From: Fictibacillus nanhaiensis
GTDB taxonomy: Bacteria; Bacillota; Bacilli; Bacillales; Fictibacillaceae
Assembly (NCBI RefSeq): GCF_019801215.1
Contig: NZ_JAHVJO010000001.1
Span: 806,001-870,000, forward strand
Length of the DNA: 64,000 nt
Direction: 5' to 3'
Positions within the stretch are counted from its first letter, which is position 1, and each line of letters opens with the position of its first letter. The notes under the pieces are model-generated. The model ran no database searches and was not told where the DNA came from. It saw nothing but the letters and a program-made list of their open reading frames with translations. Shown here in pieces: positions 7,367 to 17,087 of the stretch. The translations under genes were made by a program, and so were the position numbers.

Positions 7367-9145
7367 TTAATTACTGAAAGCTTGAGTTCCGATTTCTGCT
7401 TCGCGCTTAAACAATCGGCTGTATACTCCGTTTTCAGATGCTAAAAGCACTTCATGGCTTCCTTGCTCAATCATTCTTCCATTTTCAATAACGATTATTC
7501 GATTGGCTGCTAAAACAGTTGATAATCGATGAGAGATGATAAAAACCGTTTGTTGAGACTTACGTTTGTTAATGGCTTCGTTCACTTGAACTTCTGTAAT
7601 CGGATCGAGTGCAGAACTTGCCTCATCTAAAACAAGGATCGAAGCATCTTTAACAAGAGCTCTAGCTAAGGATAACCTTTGCTTTTGGCCACCAGACAAC
7701 AGGCTTCCTCTTTCACCTACAAGTGTGTTTAGTCCATCTGGAAGCGTTTGAATAAACTCACCTAAGCCACTATCATAAATCGCGCTTATCAAATCTTCAT
7801 CAGTAGCCTCAGGTTTGGCGATTCGTAAATTATCTGCAAGCGAGCCATTACGAAGCTGAACATCCTGAGATACGATAGCAATTTGTGAACGCAGCCACCC
7901 TGCATCAATGGTTGAAATGTCGTTTCCATCTATGTAGATGGATCCCTGTTCTGGTTCATAAAGACGAAGTAAAAGATCGACAATTGTAGACTTTCCAGAT
8001 CCGCTAGGACCTACTAATGCAATAGCTTCACCAGGTTTAACTGAAAATGACAATCCTTTTAAAACTTGTTCCTCTTTTTCGGGATATGTGAAGACCACAT
8101 CACGGAATTCAATAGATCCCTCTACTGTGGGTAATACCATGCCCTTTTCAGTTTCTGCTGTAGATGTTTTCTCACGTAACAGAATTTCTGAACGATCAAG
8201 TGCAGGTCCTGTTCTTCTGACAGAAAGCCAATTTCGAAGCATGCGCTGCATTTCATTCGCGGCTATTGCAACAAGGCCTGCTGCGGTAAGCATCTCTCCA
8301 GTTGTTAAATGGTTATTCCATATTAAATACGCACTTAAACCGTACACAACAGCTAAAGCAAGACCATTGTAGCTGCCAATTACAACAATAGACTGCATAC
8401 GAGCTTTTAGTTCGTAACGTGATTCTTTAATGAACGATTTTCTTATTTCAGCAACGCTTGATACTTCTCCTTCAGAAACGCCGAGAACCCTGGATAGGTG
8501 GATGCCAGTCACTGACTCGCGGAGTCTTTCTAAGTACCGAGATGCTTCTTTTCTTGCATTAGCAGAGGCTTGACGTGTTCTTTGGCCGACTGCATTTGAT
8601 GTTACGTAAAAAATAATACCTAATACAACACTTGTAATCATTAAGTATGGATGGATCCAAAGTAAAACGATACTATATAAGATGACGCCCTGAACAGATG
8701 CCATAAATGTAGAACCTTCCCACGCAAGGAAGTTATGTAATGTATCCGGATCATCCGATACCCTCGCCATCATTTCACCAGACTGATTATTTTGGTAAAA
8801 CGAGAATGGCAATAGTTGAAGATGTTTAAATAACCGTAGTTTTTGCCAGTTGGTCACCGTTTTGGCGACTTGATGACAAAAATATTCATCGATTACCATT
8901 AAAATTAAATCCGCAATACCGGCAAATATGAGCAACCACATTAATCCCCAGAGAAGCTTGTTGGATTCACCGGGAAGAATCGTATCGACTAACCAGCCAA
9001 TCGCAAGAGTGGGAATTAACGCAGAGAACACCTGGCTGATGGCGATAACGAATGCATCAGCGAAAACCCAATTCTTATGTGGTTTTAAAAAGGCAAGAAC
9101 GCGTCTGCCGTCACGGTTTTTATGCTTAGCTGCAAGTTGGCTCAT
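7367..9145 (-). CDS. ABC exporter half-transporter, second subunit
   Basis: 592 residues: a type IV exporter membrane domain (about 1-315, six segments) and an ATPase domain (about 340-592). Walker A GPSGSGKST, signature LSGGQKQRLSLARA, Walker B ILVLDEASSALD and H-loop IISHRLSTV are all canonical, so this half appears catalytically complete. Its ATG overlaps the stop of the upstream half-transporter by 4 bases (ATGA), implying translational coupling and a heterodimer. Such pairs in Bacillus export drugs, lipids or peptides; the substrate cannot be read from sequence. Confidence 0.9.
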   Translation of the reverse strand: MSQLAAKHKNRDGRRVLAFLKPHKNWVFADAFVIAISQVFSALIPTLAIGWLVDTILPGESNKLLWGLMWLLIFAGIADLILMVIDEYFCHQVAKTVTNWQKLRLFKHLQLLPFSFYQNNQSGEMMARVSDDPDTLHNFLAWEGSTFMASVQGVILYSIVLLWIHPYLMITSVVLGIIFYVTSNAVGQRTRQASANARKEASRYLERLRESVTGIHLSRVLGVSEGEVSSVAEIRKSFIKESRYELKARMQSIVVIGSYNGLALAVVYGLSAYLIWNNHLTTGEMLTAAGLVAIAANEMQRMLRNWLSVRRTGPALDRSEILLREKTSTAETEKGMVLPTVEGSIEFRDVVFTYPEKEEQVLKGLSFSVKPGEAIALVGPSGSGKSTIVDLLLRLYEPEQGSIYIDGNDISTIDAGWLRSQIAIVSQDVQLRNGSLADNLRIAKPEATDEDLISAIYDSGLGEFIQTLPDGLNTLVGERGSLLSGGQKQRLSLARALVKDASILVLDEASSALDPITEVQVNEAINKRKSQQTVFIISHRLSTVLAANRIIVIENGRMIEQGSHEVLLASENGVYSRLFKREAEIGTQAFSN

Positions 9146-10881
9146 ATCGCTCTCTCCTTTTCCAATTCACTGTATTGCGCCATATATAGTTCGAAATAAC
9201 GTCCTTTACGGGCAAGAAGTTCCTCGTGTGTTCCTTCTTCTGCAACGATTCCTTTATCTAGAAGCAATATTTTATCAGCATCTCTTACCGTGATGAGTCT
9301 ATGAGCAATCGTAATGGTGGTGCGTCCAGGTATGAGAGTTTCCAGGGCAGCCTGAACACGTTCTTCTGTTTCGCCATCAAGTGAAGACGTAGCTTCATCA
9401 AAGATTAAGAGAGCTGGATGGCGTAGAATGGCTCTTGCAAGAGCGACTCGTTGTCTTTGACCTCCTGACAATTTTAAGCCTCTCTCACCTACAATCGTTT
9501 CATAACCATCTGGCAACGCTTCAATAAATTCTGTCAGTCCTGAAGCGGCACAAGCTGCATCTAAGTCTTCTTGAGAGGCATCTTTTCTTCCATATAAGAG
9601 ATTCATACGAAGCGTATTATTTAATAGGAAGGTTTCCTGCGAAACGACACCAACCTGTTGACGAAAAGAATTGCGGTTATAAGCAAACAAATTTTGCTGA
9701 TCGACCTCAATCGATCCTGCTTCAGGTTCATATAGTCCAATAAGTAATTGGATGAGAGTAGACTTTCCGCCTCCACTCGTACCGACAATCCCGATATGCT
9801 CTCCAGCTTTCATGTTCAGGGAAACTCCTTTAAGAACATACTCTTCATTACGAGGATAGCGGAACCATAGATTCTGAACATCAATATCTCCTCGAATAGG
9901 TCTCATTACAGGTAGATCCTCTTCATGTTCAACAGGTAAATCAAAGTATTCATAGATTCGTTGAAGAGCAGGAATGGCCTGCTGAATAATTAAAGCATTC
10001 TCTGCAAGGGAACGGATGGGATAAAACATGGTTGGAATGAATCCTAGACAAGCAACCAACGTTCCTACTGAGATTGTATTGTTCCAAACAGCGATTCCGC
10101 CAACGAGCATCACCACACCAGGTGTTGCAATGTTAAACATGTTTCCTAGACGCCAGTTTACTTTACCGATAAGTGCCGCCCGGATTGAATAATTCTTCCA
10201 CGACGTTAACTTTGCATCCTGTGTATGTATTTCCCTCTCTTGTGTTTGAAAGGTACGTACGAGTCTCGTTGATTCAATGCTCTCTTGAAGATGATGATAG
10301 ATATCAGCACGCATGTCACGCTGAACAGCACTCATCTTTCTCATCGTATGTCCAAGTTTAAAAGAAGGATACAAATAAATGGCAAACACAACAAACATGA
10401 CGATTGCGACTGGCCAGTATAAAGCAAACACAGCAATAAAAGCAGCTACTGCACTTACAACTTGTTGGATAAAACGAGGAACGACTGTGTTATTCAAATT
10501 CTGAACAGCTTCCACATCATGTGTAAGCCTATATAACATATCTCCCCGAGGGGTTGTTGTGAAGAATGACATCGGTGTCCTGTGCAGTCTTCCAAAAGCT
10601 CTCATCTGCATATCTGTAATAACATCCAGACCGATTTGAACTTGAATAAATTCTTGCAGTGATTCAAAGACAATTTTAAATAGAAAGGCAAAAAGTACTC
10701 CTGCTACCAGCCATCCGATCATCTCTGTCATCTTATTTGGAAGTATTTCGTCTACTAACTTTCCGGCTAAAATGGGTGGTATTACCGTAAATGCTCCTCC
10801 GACTAAAGAGCAAGCAAAAGCTAGCAGCAAGCCTTTCCAATATGGCTTAAAGTGCTTAAGTGTTTCTGTTAAAAGCTTCAT
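9142..10881 (-). CDS. ABC exporter half-transporter, first subunit
   Basis: 579 residues with an N-terminal six-segment membrane domain and a C-terminal ATPase. Motifs: Walker A GTSGGGKST, signature LSGGQRQRVALARAIL, Walker B LLIFDEATSSLD, H-loop IAHRLITV. Both this and the partner have complete motifs, so neither shows the degenerate catalytic site seen in some heterodimers. Ribosome site AGAGGGGGA precedes ATG by 7 bases. It is the promoter-proximal gene of a two-gene operon. Confidence 0.9.
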   Translation of the reverse strand: MKLLTETLKHFKPYWKGLLLAFACSLVGGAFTVIPPILAGKLVDEILPNKMTEMIGWLVAGVLFAFLFKIVFESLQEFIQVQIGLDVITDMQMRAFGRLHRTPMSFFTTTPRGDMLYRLTHDVEAVQNLNNTVVPRFIQQVVSAVAAFIAVFALYWPVAIVMFVVFAIYLYPSFKLGHTMRKMSAVQRDMRADIYHHLQESIESTRLVRTFQTQEREIHTQDAKLTSWKNYSIRAALIGKVNWRLGNMFNIATPGVVMLVGGIAVWNNTISVGTLVACLGFIPTMFYPIRSLAENALIIQQAIPALQRIYEYFDLPVEHEEDLPVMRPIRGDIDVQNLWFRYPRNEEYVLKGVSLNMKAGEHIGIVGTSGGGKSTLIQLLIGLYEPEAGSIEVDQQNLFAYNRNSFRQQVGVVSQETFLLNNTLRMNLLYGRKDASQEDLDAACAASGLTEFIEALPDGYETIVGERGLKLSGGQRQRVALARAILRHPALLIFDEATSSLDGETEERVQAALETLIPGRTTITIAHRLITVRDADKILLLDKGIVAEEGTHEELLARKGRYFELYMAQYSELEKERAI

Positions 10882-11052
10882 TTTTTGTTCCCCCTCTCAC
10901 GCCTAAGCACTTTATTTTAAACCATTTTCTAAAAATTATCATTATTTTTACTTGTTATTTTTTTCAAAATAAGAAAAAATTATCAAATGGAAAGGCTGTT
11001 TCATAAGGACAGAACTAAATTGACCACAACCATATAAAAATAGTAAATAAAA

Positions 11053-11080
11053 AAGAAGCTTATTCAATGATAAGCTTCTT
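11053..11080 (-). terminator. Terminator downstream of the Rieske oxidoreductase gene
   Basis: AAGAAGCTTAT pairs perfectly with ATAAGCTTCTT over a 6-base loop, with a T run on the minus strand. The surrounding intergenic stretch 10882-11155 shows no gene. Confidence 0.75.
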
Positions 11081-11155
11081 AATTACCCTATATAAATGTC
11101 TTATGTGCATGATTAGCGGCTTAGTCAACCCATTTTAGTATCCCTACAACTTAGT

Positions 11156-12697
11156 TTATGGGTTCATTTTTTTTAGCGGTTGTGTAGCTGGTCCCTCTAT
11201 AACGCTGCCATCAAACGTAAATCGGGAACCGTGACATGGGCAATCCCAAGTTCTGTCACCGCTGTTCCATTCCACTTCACATCCTAAATGGGTACAAGTT
11301 GTATCAATTACATGCAGTTCACCGTTATTATCACGGTAGCCTCCACAGCGTTCTCCATTAACTGTAACAGCTCCACCTTCATCTTTCTTTAAACTGCGTG
11401 GATTCTTAGATGGTTTGTCTAATTTTCCAGAGACAAAATGCTTCGCAACATCTGAGTTTTCTTTTACAAATTGTTTAATATCAGATGGATCTGCTTGAAA
11501 ACGTTGAGGTTTATACAAATCCGCATATTCATTTTCACGATTTAGGATATGATCTTTAATAATATGGGCAGCAAGTGTTCCAGTTGTCATTCCCCATTTT
11601 CGGAACCCTGTCGCAACAAAAATATGGTCGTGTTTATGTGTTAGCTTTCCAATGAAAGGAACTTTGTCTAATGTAATAAGGTCTTGCGCAGACCAACGGT
11701 ACATGACTCTGTCAACATTCAGCGATTTTTTTGCTTCTTTTAATAATGCTTCATAATGTTGATGGGTTGGAATTCCCTGTCCTGTTTGATGACTTTCTCC
11801 TCCAACAAGTACGATTTTCTCTCCATCTTGAAGTATGGATCTGTAAGATCGAACCGTTTCATCTACACATAAATACATGCCTTCAGGAAATGTATCGTTT
11901 GTTTTAACCGCTATGACATAAGAACGTTCAGCCATCATTCTTGTAAAATAAAAGCCAAGCCCGTCAAAAAACGGAAAATGGGTACAGCATGCTACATTGT
12001 TCGCTGTTACTTCATGTCCTTCGCTGGTTATTACAACGGCTTTCTTGTCACTTTTATCTTCTTGAATATCAGTAGCTGTTGTATTTTCATAGATTTTAAC
12101 ACCGAGATTATCCAGCTCTTTTAACAATGCTATTAAATATTTAACAGGATGGAAATGAGCTTGTTTTCTCATGACAAGTCCTTTTTTGTGAGAGATAGTA
12201 AATGGCAGTTTATCTAATAATTCGCCATTAATCTCTAATTGTTCATATGCCTGTGCTTCCTTTTCAAGTTTTTTTATTCCTTGCTCAGTACTTGCATACA
12301 AATAAGCGTCATGAGGTTCATAGTTACAATGAATGTGATGTTGTTGAACAATATCATGAATAAATTGCCCTGCTTCTTCATTAGACCGATAGTATTGTTT
12401 GGCTCGTTCTAATCCTAAATGTGAAATAAGGCGATCATAAATCACGCCATGTTGAGAGGTTATCTTTGCTGTCGTATGACCTGTAGTACCGTTTATCACT
12501 TTTCCAGCTTCTATTAACGTGACTTGCATCCCCTCTTTGGCAAGTAAATAAGCTGTCGTGATTCCGGTTATACCTGCACCTACAACAACTGCATCTGTTT
12601 TTTCATTTCCATTTAGAGAAGGATATTTTGGCAAGTCAATATTTTTTCTCCACAGTGGTTCTGGGAATCGTGGTAAATCATGTTCAGGATTATTCAC
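11156..12697 (-). CDS. FAD-dependent oxidoreductase with C-terminal Rieske [2Fe-2S] domain
   Basis: 513 residues. The N-terminal DAO-type FAD domain has the dinucleotide motif VVVGAGITGITTAYLL at about 37-52, and GHTTAKITSQHG follows. The C-terminal Rieske domain (about 430-513) carries the cluster ligands in CTHLGC and CPCHGSRFTFDG. The architecture and length match B. subtilis YhfW. It probably oxidises an amine or amino acid-like substrate and passes electrons to the cluster, but the substrate is unknown. Start GTG at 12697 follows TAGGAGGT by 6 bases. Confidence 0.88.
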   Translation of the reverse strand: MNNPEHDLPRFPEPLWRKNIDLPKYPSLNGNEKTDAVVVGAGITGITTAYLLAKEGMQVTLIEAGKVINGTTGHTTAKITSQHGVIYDRLISHLGLERAKQYYRSNEEAGQFIHDIVQQHHIHCNYEPHDAYLYASTEQGIKKLEKEAQAYEQLEINGELLDKLPFTISHKKGLVMRKQAHFHPVKYLIALLKELDNLGVKIYENTTATDIQEDKSDKKAVVITSEGHEVTANNVACCTHFPFFDGLGFYFTRMMAERSYVIAVKTNDTFPEGMYLCVDETVRSYRSILQDGEKIVLVGGESHQTGQGIPTHQHYEALLKEAKKSLNVDRVMYRWSAQDLITLDKVPFIGKLTHKHDHIFVATGFRKWGMTTGTLAAHIIKDHILNRENEYADLYKPQRFQADPSDIKQFVKENSDVAKHFVSGKLDKPSKNPRSLKKDEGGAVTVNGERCGGYRDNNGELHVIDTTCTHLGCEVEWNSGDRTWDCPCHGSRFTFDGSVIEGPATQPLKKMNP

Positions 12698-12777
12698 AGA
12701 GTACCTCCTATTAATTAACAGTTATATAAAAGTCAGTATTACCCGGATAATCACTGACCAATCAAACAAAGTAAAAA

Positions 12778-12801
12778 AACAGGCTGAAAAAACAGCCTGT
12801 T
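12778..12801 (-). terminator. Terminator of the ABC-F gene
   Basis: AACAGGCTG and CAGCCTGTT pair around a 6-base loop and are followed by seven T on the minus strand, 11 bases after the ABC-F stop codon. Confidence 0.85.
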
Positions 12802-12812
12802 CTCTATTTTAA

Positions 12813-14429
12813 TTATCTGTTCTTTTTTTCAACCGCATAATTGTAGTTTCCAGAATAGCTTTCTAATTTGCCTGATTCTAACCAGATAGTGCGCTCAAAA
12901 AGCTTATTCATAAAATACCGGTCATGTGTAACGGCCAATATCGTACCTTCAAATTCTTCTAATGCAAGTTCTAAAGCTTCACGTGAATCAATGTCTAAAT
13001 GATTGGTAGGTTCATCAAGTATTAGAAAATTAAATCCTTCATATACCAGTTGCGCGAGCCGTAAACGTGTACGTTCTCCACCGCTAAGTTCTGACGCTTT
13101 CTTATAAACAGAAGGACCATAGAATAAAAACTTTGCCAAATGATTTCTGGCTTCACCGTCTTCCATCTGTACTCTTTCTTTAAAGATATCAAGAACAGTT
13201 AGCTTTGGATCGGCCTCAAGTCCTTTTTGAGATAAATACCCAACGGAAACGGAGGGGCCAAGGTTAATATTTCCGCTCTCATAAGTTTTATTTTGAATGA
13301 TAGTGATAAGAGTCGATTTTCCAGATCCATTCTTTCCAACAAGTGCAATCTTTTCGCCGTATCTTACCTGCAGATCAATGTTGTCTAAAATTAATCGGTC
13401 TTCTATTGATTTCCTGACTTTTTCAAAAACAACAACGTCCTGGCCGCTTCTTTTATTAATAGTAAACTCAAATGCGGCCTTTTTCCGTTCAAGCTGCGGT
13501 CGTTTCATATTTTGGATGCGAAATAGAGCCTTTTCCATATTCCGTGCCCTTCTAAAGAATTTTTCATTTCCAGAACGTGCGCCCCATTCTCTTAATTGTT
13601 TGATGGATTCCTTAATTTTACGAACTTTCTTTTGTTGTTCCTGATACTTCTCAAATTCCAATAATAGATTATTTTCTTTTTCTTTTACAAATAAAGAGTA
13701 AGGACAATTATAGGCAGTACATTCCCCATCTTCAATTTCTATGGTTTTAGTTGTGACCTTGTCTAAAAAATAGCGATCATGACTAACAACTAAAACAGCG
13801 CCTTTATATTTCTGTAAGTAATTCTCCAGCCAATTCATCGTGTCAATGTCCAAATGGTTTGTCGGTTCATCCAACAAAAGCAGTTCAGGCTCTTTTAGTA
13901 ATAAGCAGGCTAATCCAACTTTTGTTTGTTCGCCCCCACTAATGTGCGAAAAAGGTTGATTAGAGAGATGAGAAATACCCAATCCAGCCAAAACCCCATT
14001 AATTTTAGATTCTATAGAATAACCATTCAAATCTTCATAGGATTCTTGTAGCTTATATAATTTATTTAAGTTCTTTTCGAGACGATGGGATTGGGATGGG
14101 TCACTGATTAAGAGATTTATCTCTTGTATGTTCCTCTCGATTTCTTTAATTTCTTTAAAGGTTGAAGATATGACTTCATACACACTTTTTTGATCGTCTT
14201 CTTGGGCCAGCTGAGCCAGATATCCAACTTCAGCTTCTTTTTTTATAAATATCGAACCGGAGTCGACGTGCTCTATACCACTCAACAACTTGAACAGAGT
14301 TGATTTGCCGCTCCCGTTCCTGCCCACTATACCTACTCGGTCTTGTTCATGTATTTCTAATGATATATTTTTTAAAATTTCATTTCCGCCGTACATTTTT
14401 TTTGCATGTTGAACAGTGCATAGTATCAT
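12813..14429 (-). CDS. ABC-F family ATPase, likely ribosome protection type
   Basis: 538 residues, two ABC domains and no membrane segments. Domain 1: Walker A GRNGSGKST (about 36-44), signature ISGGEQTKVGLA, Walker B LLLLDEPTNHLD. A charged linker of about residues 240-310 (LEFEKYQEQQKKVRKIKESI) would reach the peptidyl-transferase centre. Domain 2: GKNGSGKST, LSGGERTRLRLA, FLILDEPTNHLD. ABC-F proteins act on stalled or antibiotic-blocked ribosomes. The long 5' leader with a small ORF and a terminator argues for an inducible resistance-type member rather than a housekeeping one, though the drug class cannot be told. AAAGGAGAT lies 7 bases before the ATG. Confidence 0.85.
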   Translation of the reverse strand: MILCTVQHAKKMYGGNEILKNISLEIHEQDRVGIVGRNGSGKSTLFKLLSGIEHVDSGSIFIKKEAEVGYLAQLAQEDDQKSVYEVISSTFKEIKEIERNIQEINLLISDPSQSHRLEKNLNKLYKLQESYEDLNGYSIESKINGVLAGLGISHLSNQPFSHISGGEQTKVGLACLLLKEPELLLLDEPTNHLDIDTMNWLENYLQKYKGAVLVVSHDRYFLDKVTTKTIEIEDGECTAYNCPYSLFVKEKENNLLLEFEKYQEQQKKVRKIKESIKQLREWGARSGNEKFFRRARNMEKALFRIQNMKRPQLERKKAAFEFTINKRSGQDVVVFEKVRKSIEDRLILDNIDLQVRYGEKIALVGKNGSGKSTLITIIQNKTYESGNINLGPSVSVGYLSQKGLEADPKLTVLDIFKERVQMEDGEARNHLAKFLFYGPSVYKKASELSGGERTRLRLAQLVYEGFNFLILDEPTNHLDIDSREALELALEEFEGTILAVTHDRYFMNKLFERTIWLESGKLESYSGNYNYAVEKKNR

Positions 14430-14478
14430 TGTAATTATCTCCTTTAATTTGTAAGATCACTGTTCCTTTTTCATAGAA

Positions 14479-14512
14479 AAACCCATGAGCAAAAGTACCT
14501 GCCCATGGGTTT
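14479..14512 (-). promoter_or_regulatory. Attenuator (terminator hairpin in ABC-F leader)
   Basis: On the minus strand AAACCCATGGGCA pairs with TGCTCATGGGTTT (about 13 pairs, one G-U) around an 8-base loop and is followed by T residues. It lies 49 bases upstream of the ABC-F start and 35 bases after the leader ORF stop, so it would stop transcription before the gene unless relieved. This placement matches attenuation control known for VmlR and related antibiotic-induced genes. Confidence 0.7.
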
Positions 14513-14547
14513 AACGGTAAACAGAAAAAAGGAAAGGGTAAGGTTAC

Positions 14548-14667
14548 TTATCGATGTACAATATTTGAAAAGCTAGAATTAGACAGACTCCACCAATTAC
14601 GAGATAATACGTAAGTAATCGAACGGAAAACGACTAACCAGCTAAATATTTGTACACCTTCAAGCAT
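14548..14667 (-). CDS. 39-residue leader peptide upstream of the ABC-F gene
   Basis: An ORF of 39 codons starting MLEGVQIFSWLVVFRS and ending SNIVHR. It has an almost ideal ribosome site, AAAGGAGGTG, 6 bases before the ATG, and sits between a strong promoter and the attenuator. No homologue is known to me. The likely role is regulatory: ribosome stalling on it by an antibiotic would alter folding of the downstream RNA and let transcription through. The hydrophobic stretch FSWLVVF and the WW pair are possible stalling-sensitive positions. Confidence 0.65.
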   Translation of the reverse strand: MLEGVQIFSWLVVFRSITYVLSRNWWSLSNSSFSNIVHR

Positions 14668-14713
14668 TCCTTACACCTCCTTTAACATGACGAATTCAGT
14701 AATTTCTAATTTA

Positions 14714-14742
14714 ATTATATGACAGAAAATTCAGTTCTGCAA
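14714..14742 (-). promoter_or_regulatory. Promoter of the ABC-F leader
   Basis: On the minus strand TTGCAG (14737-14742) and a perfect TATAAT (14714-14719) are 17 bases apart, about 30 bases upstream of the leader peptide ribosome site. It faces away from cbpA. Confidence 0.65.
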
Positions 14743-14844
14743 ACCAGGAAAAAAGTTGGAGTAAATGCAGTGAAAAAGCAGGTATTTTGTATTTTTTGTC
14801 GAAATAGTTTTAAATATTTTAAAATTCTGAAAAGGGTGTGTCCT

Positions 14845-15492
14845 ATGAAAGTAAAATCTAATTATCTCAGTAAATCTAAAGTAACGTATGTCACAGAAAA
14901 TATGTCAATAAGTGAAGCCCGATTTACGATCATTCAATCTGGGTATCGCTGTATCCCTGTTCTTGATGAAAAAGAGGAAAAGTTTGTAGGACTGCTGTTT
15001 AAGGAGACTACCTCTGACTATATCATCGACAATGTAGGTTCAGTTCAAGATAAAGTGAGCAGAGTAATTGAAGAAAAAGATGCATTTATTCATGAGAATA
15101 CTGCCTATTTCAAAGTGTTGTTTACCATTCGCAGACTGCCATTTATGGCTGTTGTGGACGATAATCACAATTTCTTGGGCATTATTACACATTCTAAAGT
15201 AATGGATATTTTAGAAGATTCATATGGAATTAAAAAAGGTGGATATTCTCTAACGGTCTCTACTACAGAAGGCAAAGGATCCTTACGCAAACTGTTCACA
15301 GCAATTCATGAAGATTACAATATTGAAGGTGTTTTTACACAAGATGCTGGGAAACAATTCTTGCGTCGAGTCGTTATCACATTCAATGAGTGTGTCTCAC
15401 GTAAAGAAATTGATGAATTGGTTCATCGAATTGAGGCAAATGGATTTAAAGTAGCAGATATCGAGGACTTACGAACTTTCGCGAGTGTTTAA
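14845..15492 (+). CDS. cbpA: CBS-ACT protein, probable cyclic di-AMP binding protein CbpA
   Basis: 215 residues: CBS1 about 8-65 (SKVTYVTENMSISEARF, SGYRCIPVLDEKEEKFVGLLF), CBS2 about 72-132 (TIRRLPFMAVVDDNHNFLGIITHSKVMDIL) and a C-terminal ACT-like domain about 140-215. This arrangement is that of CbpA proteins in Listeria and Bacillus, which bind c-di-AMP and are linked to potassium and stress signalling; the assignment rests on architecture. ATG at 14845 follows AAGGGTGTG by 4 bases. An in-frame ATG at 14719 was rejected because it has no ribosome site and overlaps the opposing promoter. Confidence 0.7.
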   Translation: MKVKSNYLSKSKVTYVTENMSISEARFTIIQSGYRCIPVLDEKEEKFVGLLFKETTSDYIIDNVGSVQDKVSRVIEEKDAFIHENTAYFKVLFTIRRLPFMAVVDDNHNFLGIITHSKVMDILEDSYGIKKGGYSLTVSTTEGKGSLRKLFTAIHEDYNIEGVFTQDAGKQFLRRVVITFNECVSRKEIDELVHRIEANGFKVADIEDLRTFASV

Positions 15493-15509
15493 AACGATAA
15501 ATAAGAAAA

Positions 15510-15534
15510 ACGTTCCCAAGCTTTATGGGAACGT
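15510..15534. terminator. Bidirectional terminator between cbpA and katA
   Basis: ACGTTCCCA and TGGGAACGT pair around a 7-base loop, with A and T runs on the two sides. Confidence 0.85.
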
Positions 15535-15548
15535 ATTTTTTTGATAGA

Positions 15549-17009
15549 TTATTTTACTTCCTGTGTAATAGATAATCCAAGTCCTTTTGCCACACGCATA
15601 CCATAGTCTGGATCCGCTTTATAGAAGTGTTGAATTTGTCGTAATTTAATCTCGTCACTTTCAACTGGACTCATTGCACCTACTATTGTTTCTACAAGTC
15701 TATGTCGTTCTTCTTCACTTAACAGACGATATAAATCTCCGGGCTGAGTATAGTGGTCGTGATGATCATATCCAACACTGTCTGCAATACCTGTAACTGG
15801 ATATGCAGCTTGTTTGTTTTCAGGGGATTCTACAGGTCCACTATAGCTATTTGGCTCATAATAGACAGAGCTCCCTCCGTTATTGTCAAATCGCATCTGG
15901 CCATCGCGCTGATAGTTGTTCACTTCTTTTTTTGGACGATTAATAGGAAGTGCTTGGTGATTTGCACCTACTCTGTACCGATGTGCATCATGATAGGCGA
16001 AAAGTCGTCCTTGAAGCATTTTGTCCGGAGATACATCAATTCCTGGAACTAATGTACCTGGAGAAAAAGTGGCTTGCTCAACCTCTGCAAAATAATTTTC
16101 AGGGTTTTTGTTTAAAACCATGCGTCCTACTTCAATTAGTGGATAATCTTTTTGTGACCACACTTTTGTAACATCAAATGGATCGAAACGGTAAGTATCT
16201 GCGTCCTCTAAAGGCATGATTTGTACATATACTTTCCAGGCTGGAAAATCACCCTTCTCGATCGCATTAAAAAGATCCTCAGTATGATAATCAGGGTTCT
16301 CTCCTGCTAGTTTAGCAGCAACCTCATTTGATAGATTTTTCACACCTTGCTCTGTTTTGAAGTGGTACTTTATCCATACTCCATCACCTTCAGCATTTAT
16401 CCATTTAAAGGTATGGCTGCCGAATCCATGCATATGACGGAATGTTGCTGGTATTCCACGGTCGGACATAAGTATGCTTACTTGATGAAGTGATTCTGGT
16501 GATAACGACCAAAAATCCCATATAGCATTTGGATTTTTCAAATGAGTTTGAGGATGGCGTTTTTGTGTATGAATAAAGTCGGGAAACTTTATAGCATCAC
16601 GAATAAAGAAAACGGGCGTATTGTTTCCGACTAAATCGTAGTTCCCTTCTTCTGTATAAAACTTAACAGCAAATCCACGCGGATCACGTACCGTATCTGA
16701 AGAACCATTTTCACCAGCAACGGTAGAGAATCGAACAAAAAGTGGTGTACGTTTTCCGACCTCTGATAAAAAATCAGCTTTTGTGTACTTCTTAACATCG
16801 TTTGTTACTTCGAAATATCCGTGAGCTCCAGCTCCTTTTGCATGAACGACTCTTTCAGGAACTCGTTCTCTGTTAAAATGCGCTAATTTTTCCAAAAGAT
16901 GAACATCCTGAATTAATGTTGGACCACGTGATCCGGCTGTCATGGAATTCTGGTTATCTCCAACAGGTGCACCCCAGCTTGTTGTAAGATGCTTTTTATC
17001 GTTACTCAT
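15549..17009 (-). CDS. katA: Heme catalase
   Basis: 486 residues, the length of small-subunit clade 3 catalases. Catalytic His56 lies in [12 protein letters not shown], Asn129 in [11 protein letters not shown], and the heme-ligand Tyr339 in [14 protein letters not shown]. It decomposes hydrogen peroxide to water and oxygen in the cytoplasm. GAGGTGAT lies 5 bases before the ATG. A PerR-type box and a promoter lie upstream, so induction by peroxide is expected as for B. subtilis katA. Confidence 0.97.
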   Translation of the reverse strand: MSNDKKHLTTSWGAPVGDNQNSMTAGSRGPTLIQDVHLLEKLAHFNRERVPERVVHAKGAGAHGYFEVTNDVKKYTKADFLSEVGKRTPLFVRFSTVAGENGSSDTVRDPRGFAVKFYTEEGNYDLVGNNTPVFFIRDAIKFPDFIHTQKRHPQTHLKNPNAIWDFWSLSPESLHQVSILMSDRGIPATFRHMHGFGSHTFKWINAEGDGVWIKYHFKTEQGVKNLSNEVAAKLAGENPDYHTEDLFNAIEKGDFPAWKVYVQIMPLEDADTYRFDPFDVTKVWSQKDYPLIEVGRMVLNKNPENYFAEVEQATFSPGTLVPGIDVSPDKMLQGRLFAYHDAHRYRVGANHQALPINRPKKEVNNYQRDGQMRFDNNGGSSVYYEPNSYSGPVESPENKQAAYPVTGIADSVGYDHHDHYTQPGDLYRLLSEEERHRLVETIVGAMSPVESDEIKLRQIQHFYKADPDYGMRVAKGLGLSITQEVK

Positions 17010-17052
17010 ACAATATCACCTCAAAAGTTTAATGGTTGTACTCACATTATCA

Positions 17053-17080
17053 ATGATATCACTTCTCAATGGATAATCAA
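17053..17080 (-). promoter_or_regulatory. katA promoter
   Basis: On the minus strand TTGATT (17075-17080) and TATCAT (17053-17058) are 16 bases apart, about 40 bases upstream of the katA start. Confidence 0.5.
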
Positions 17081-17087
17081 TACTTTT

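Noticed and set aside
7367-10881. Heterodimeric exporter with one degenerate ATPase site
   Set aside because: Walker A, signature, Walker B and H-loop are canonical in both subunits.
14719-14844. N-terminal extension of cbpA by 42 residues
   Set aside because: No ribosome site at 14719, Cys/Phe-rich unlikely sequence, and it overlaps the opposing ABC-F promoter; ATG at 14845 has AAGGGTGTG.
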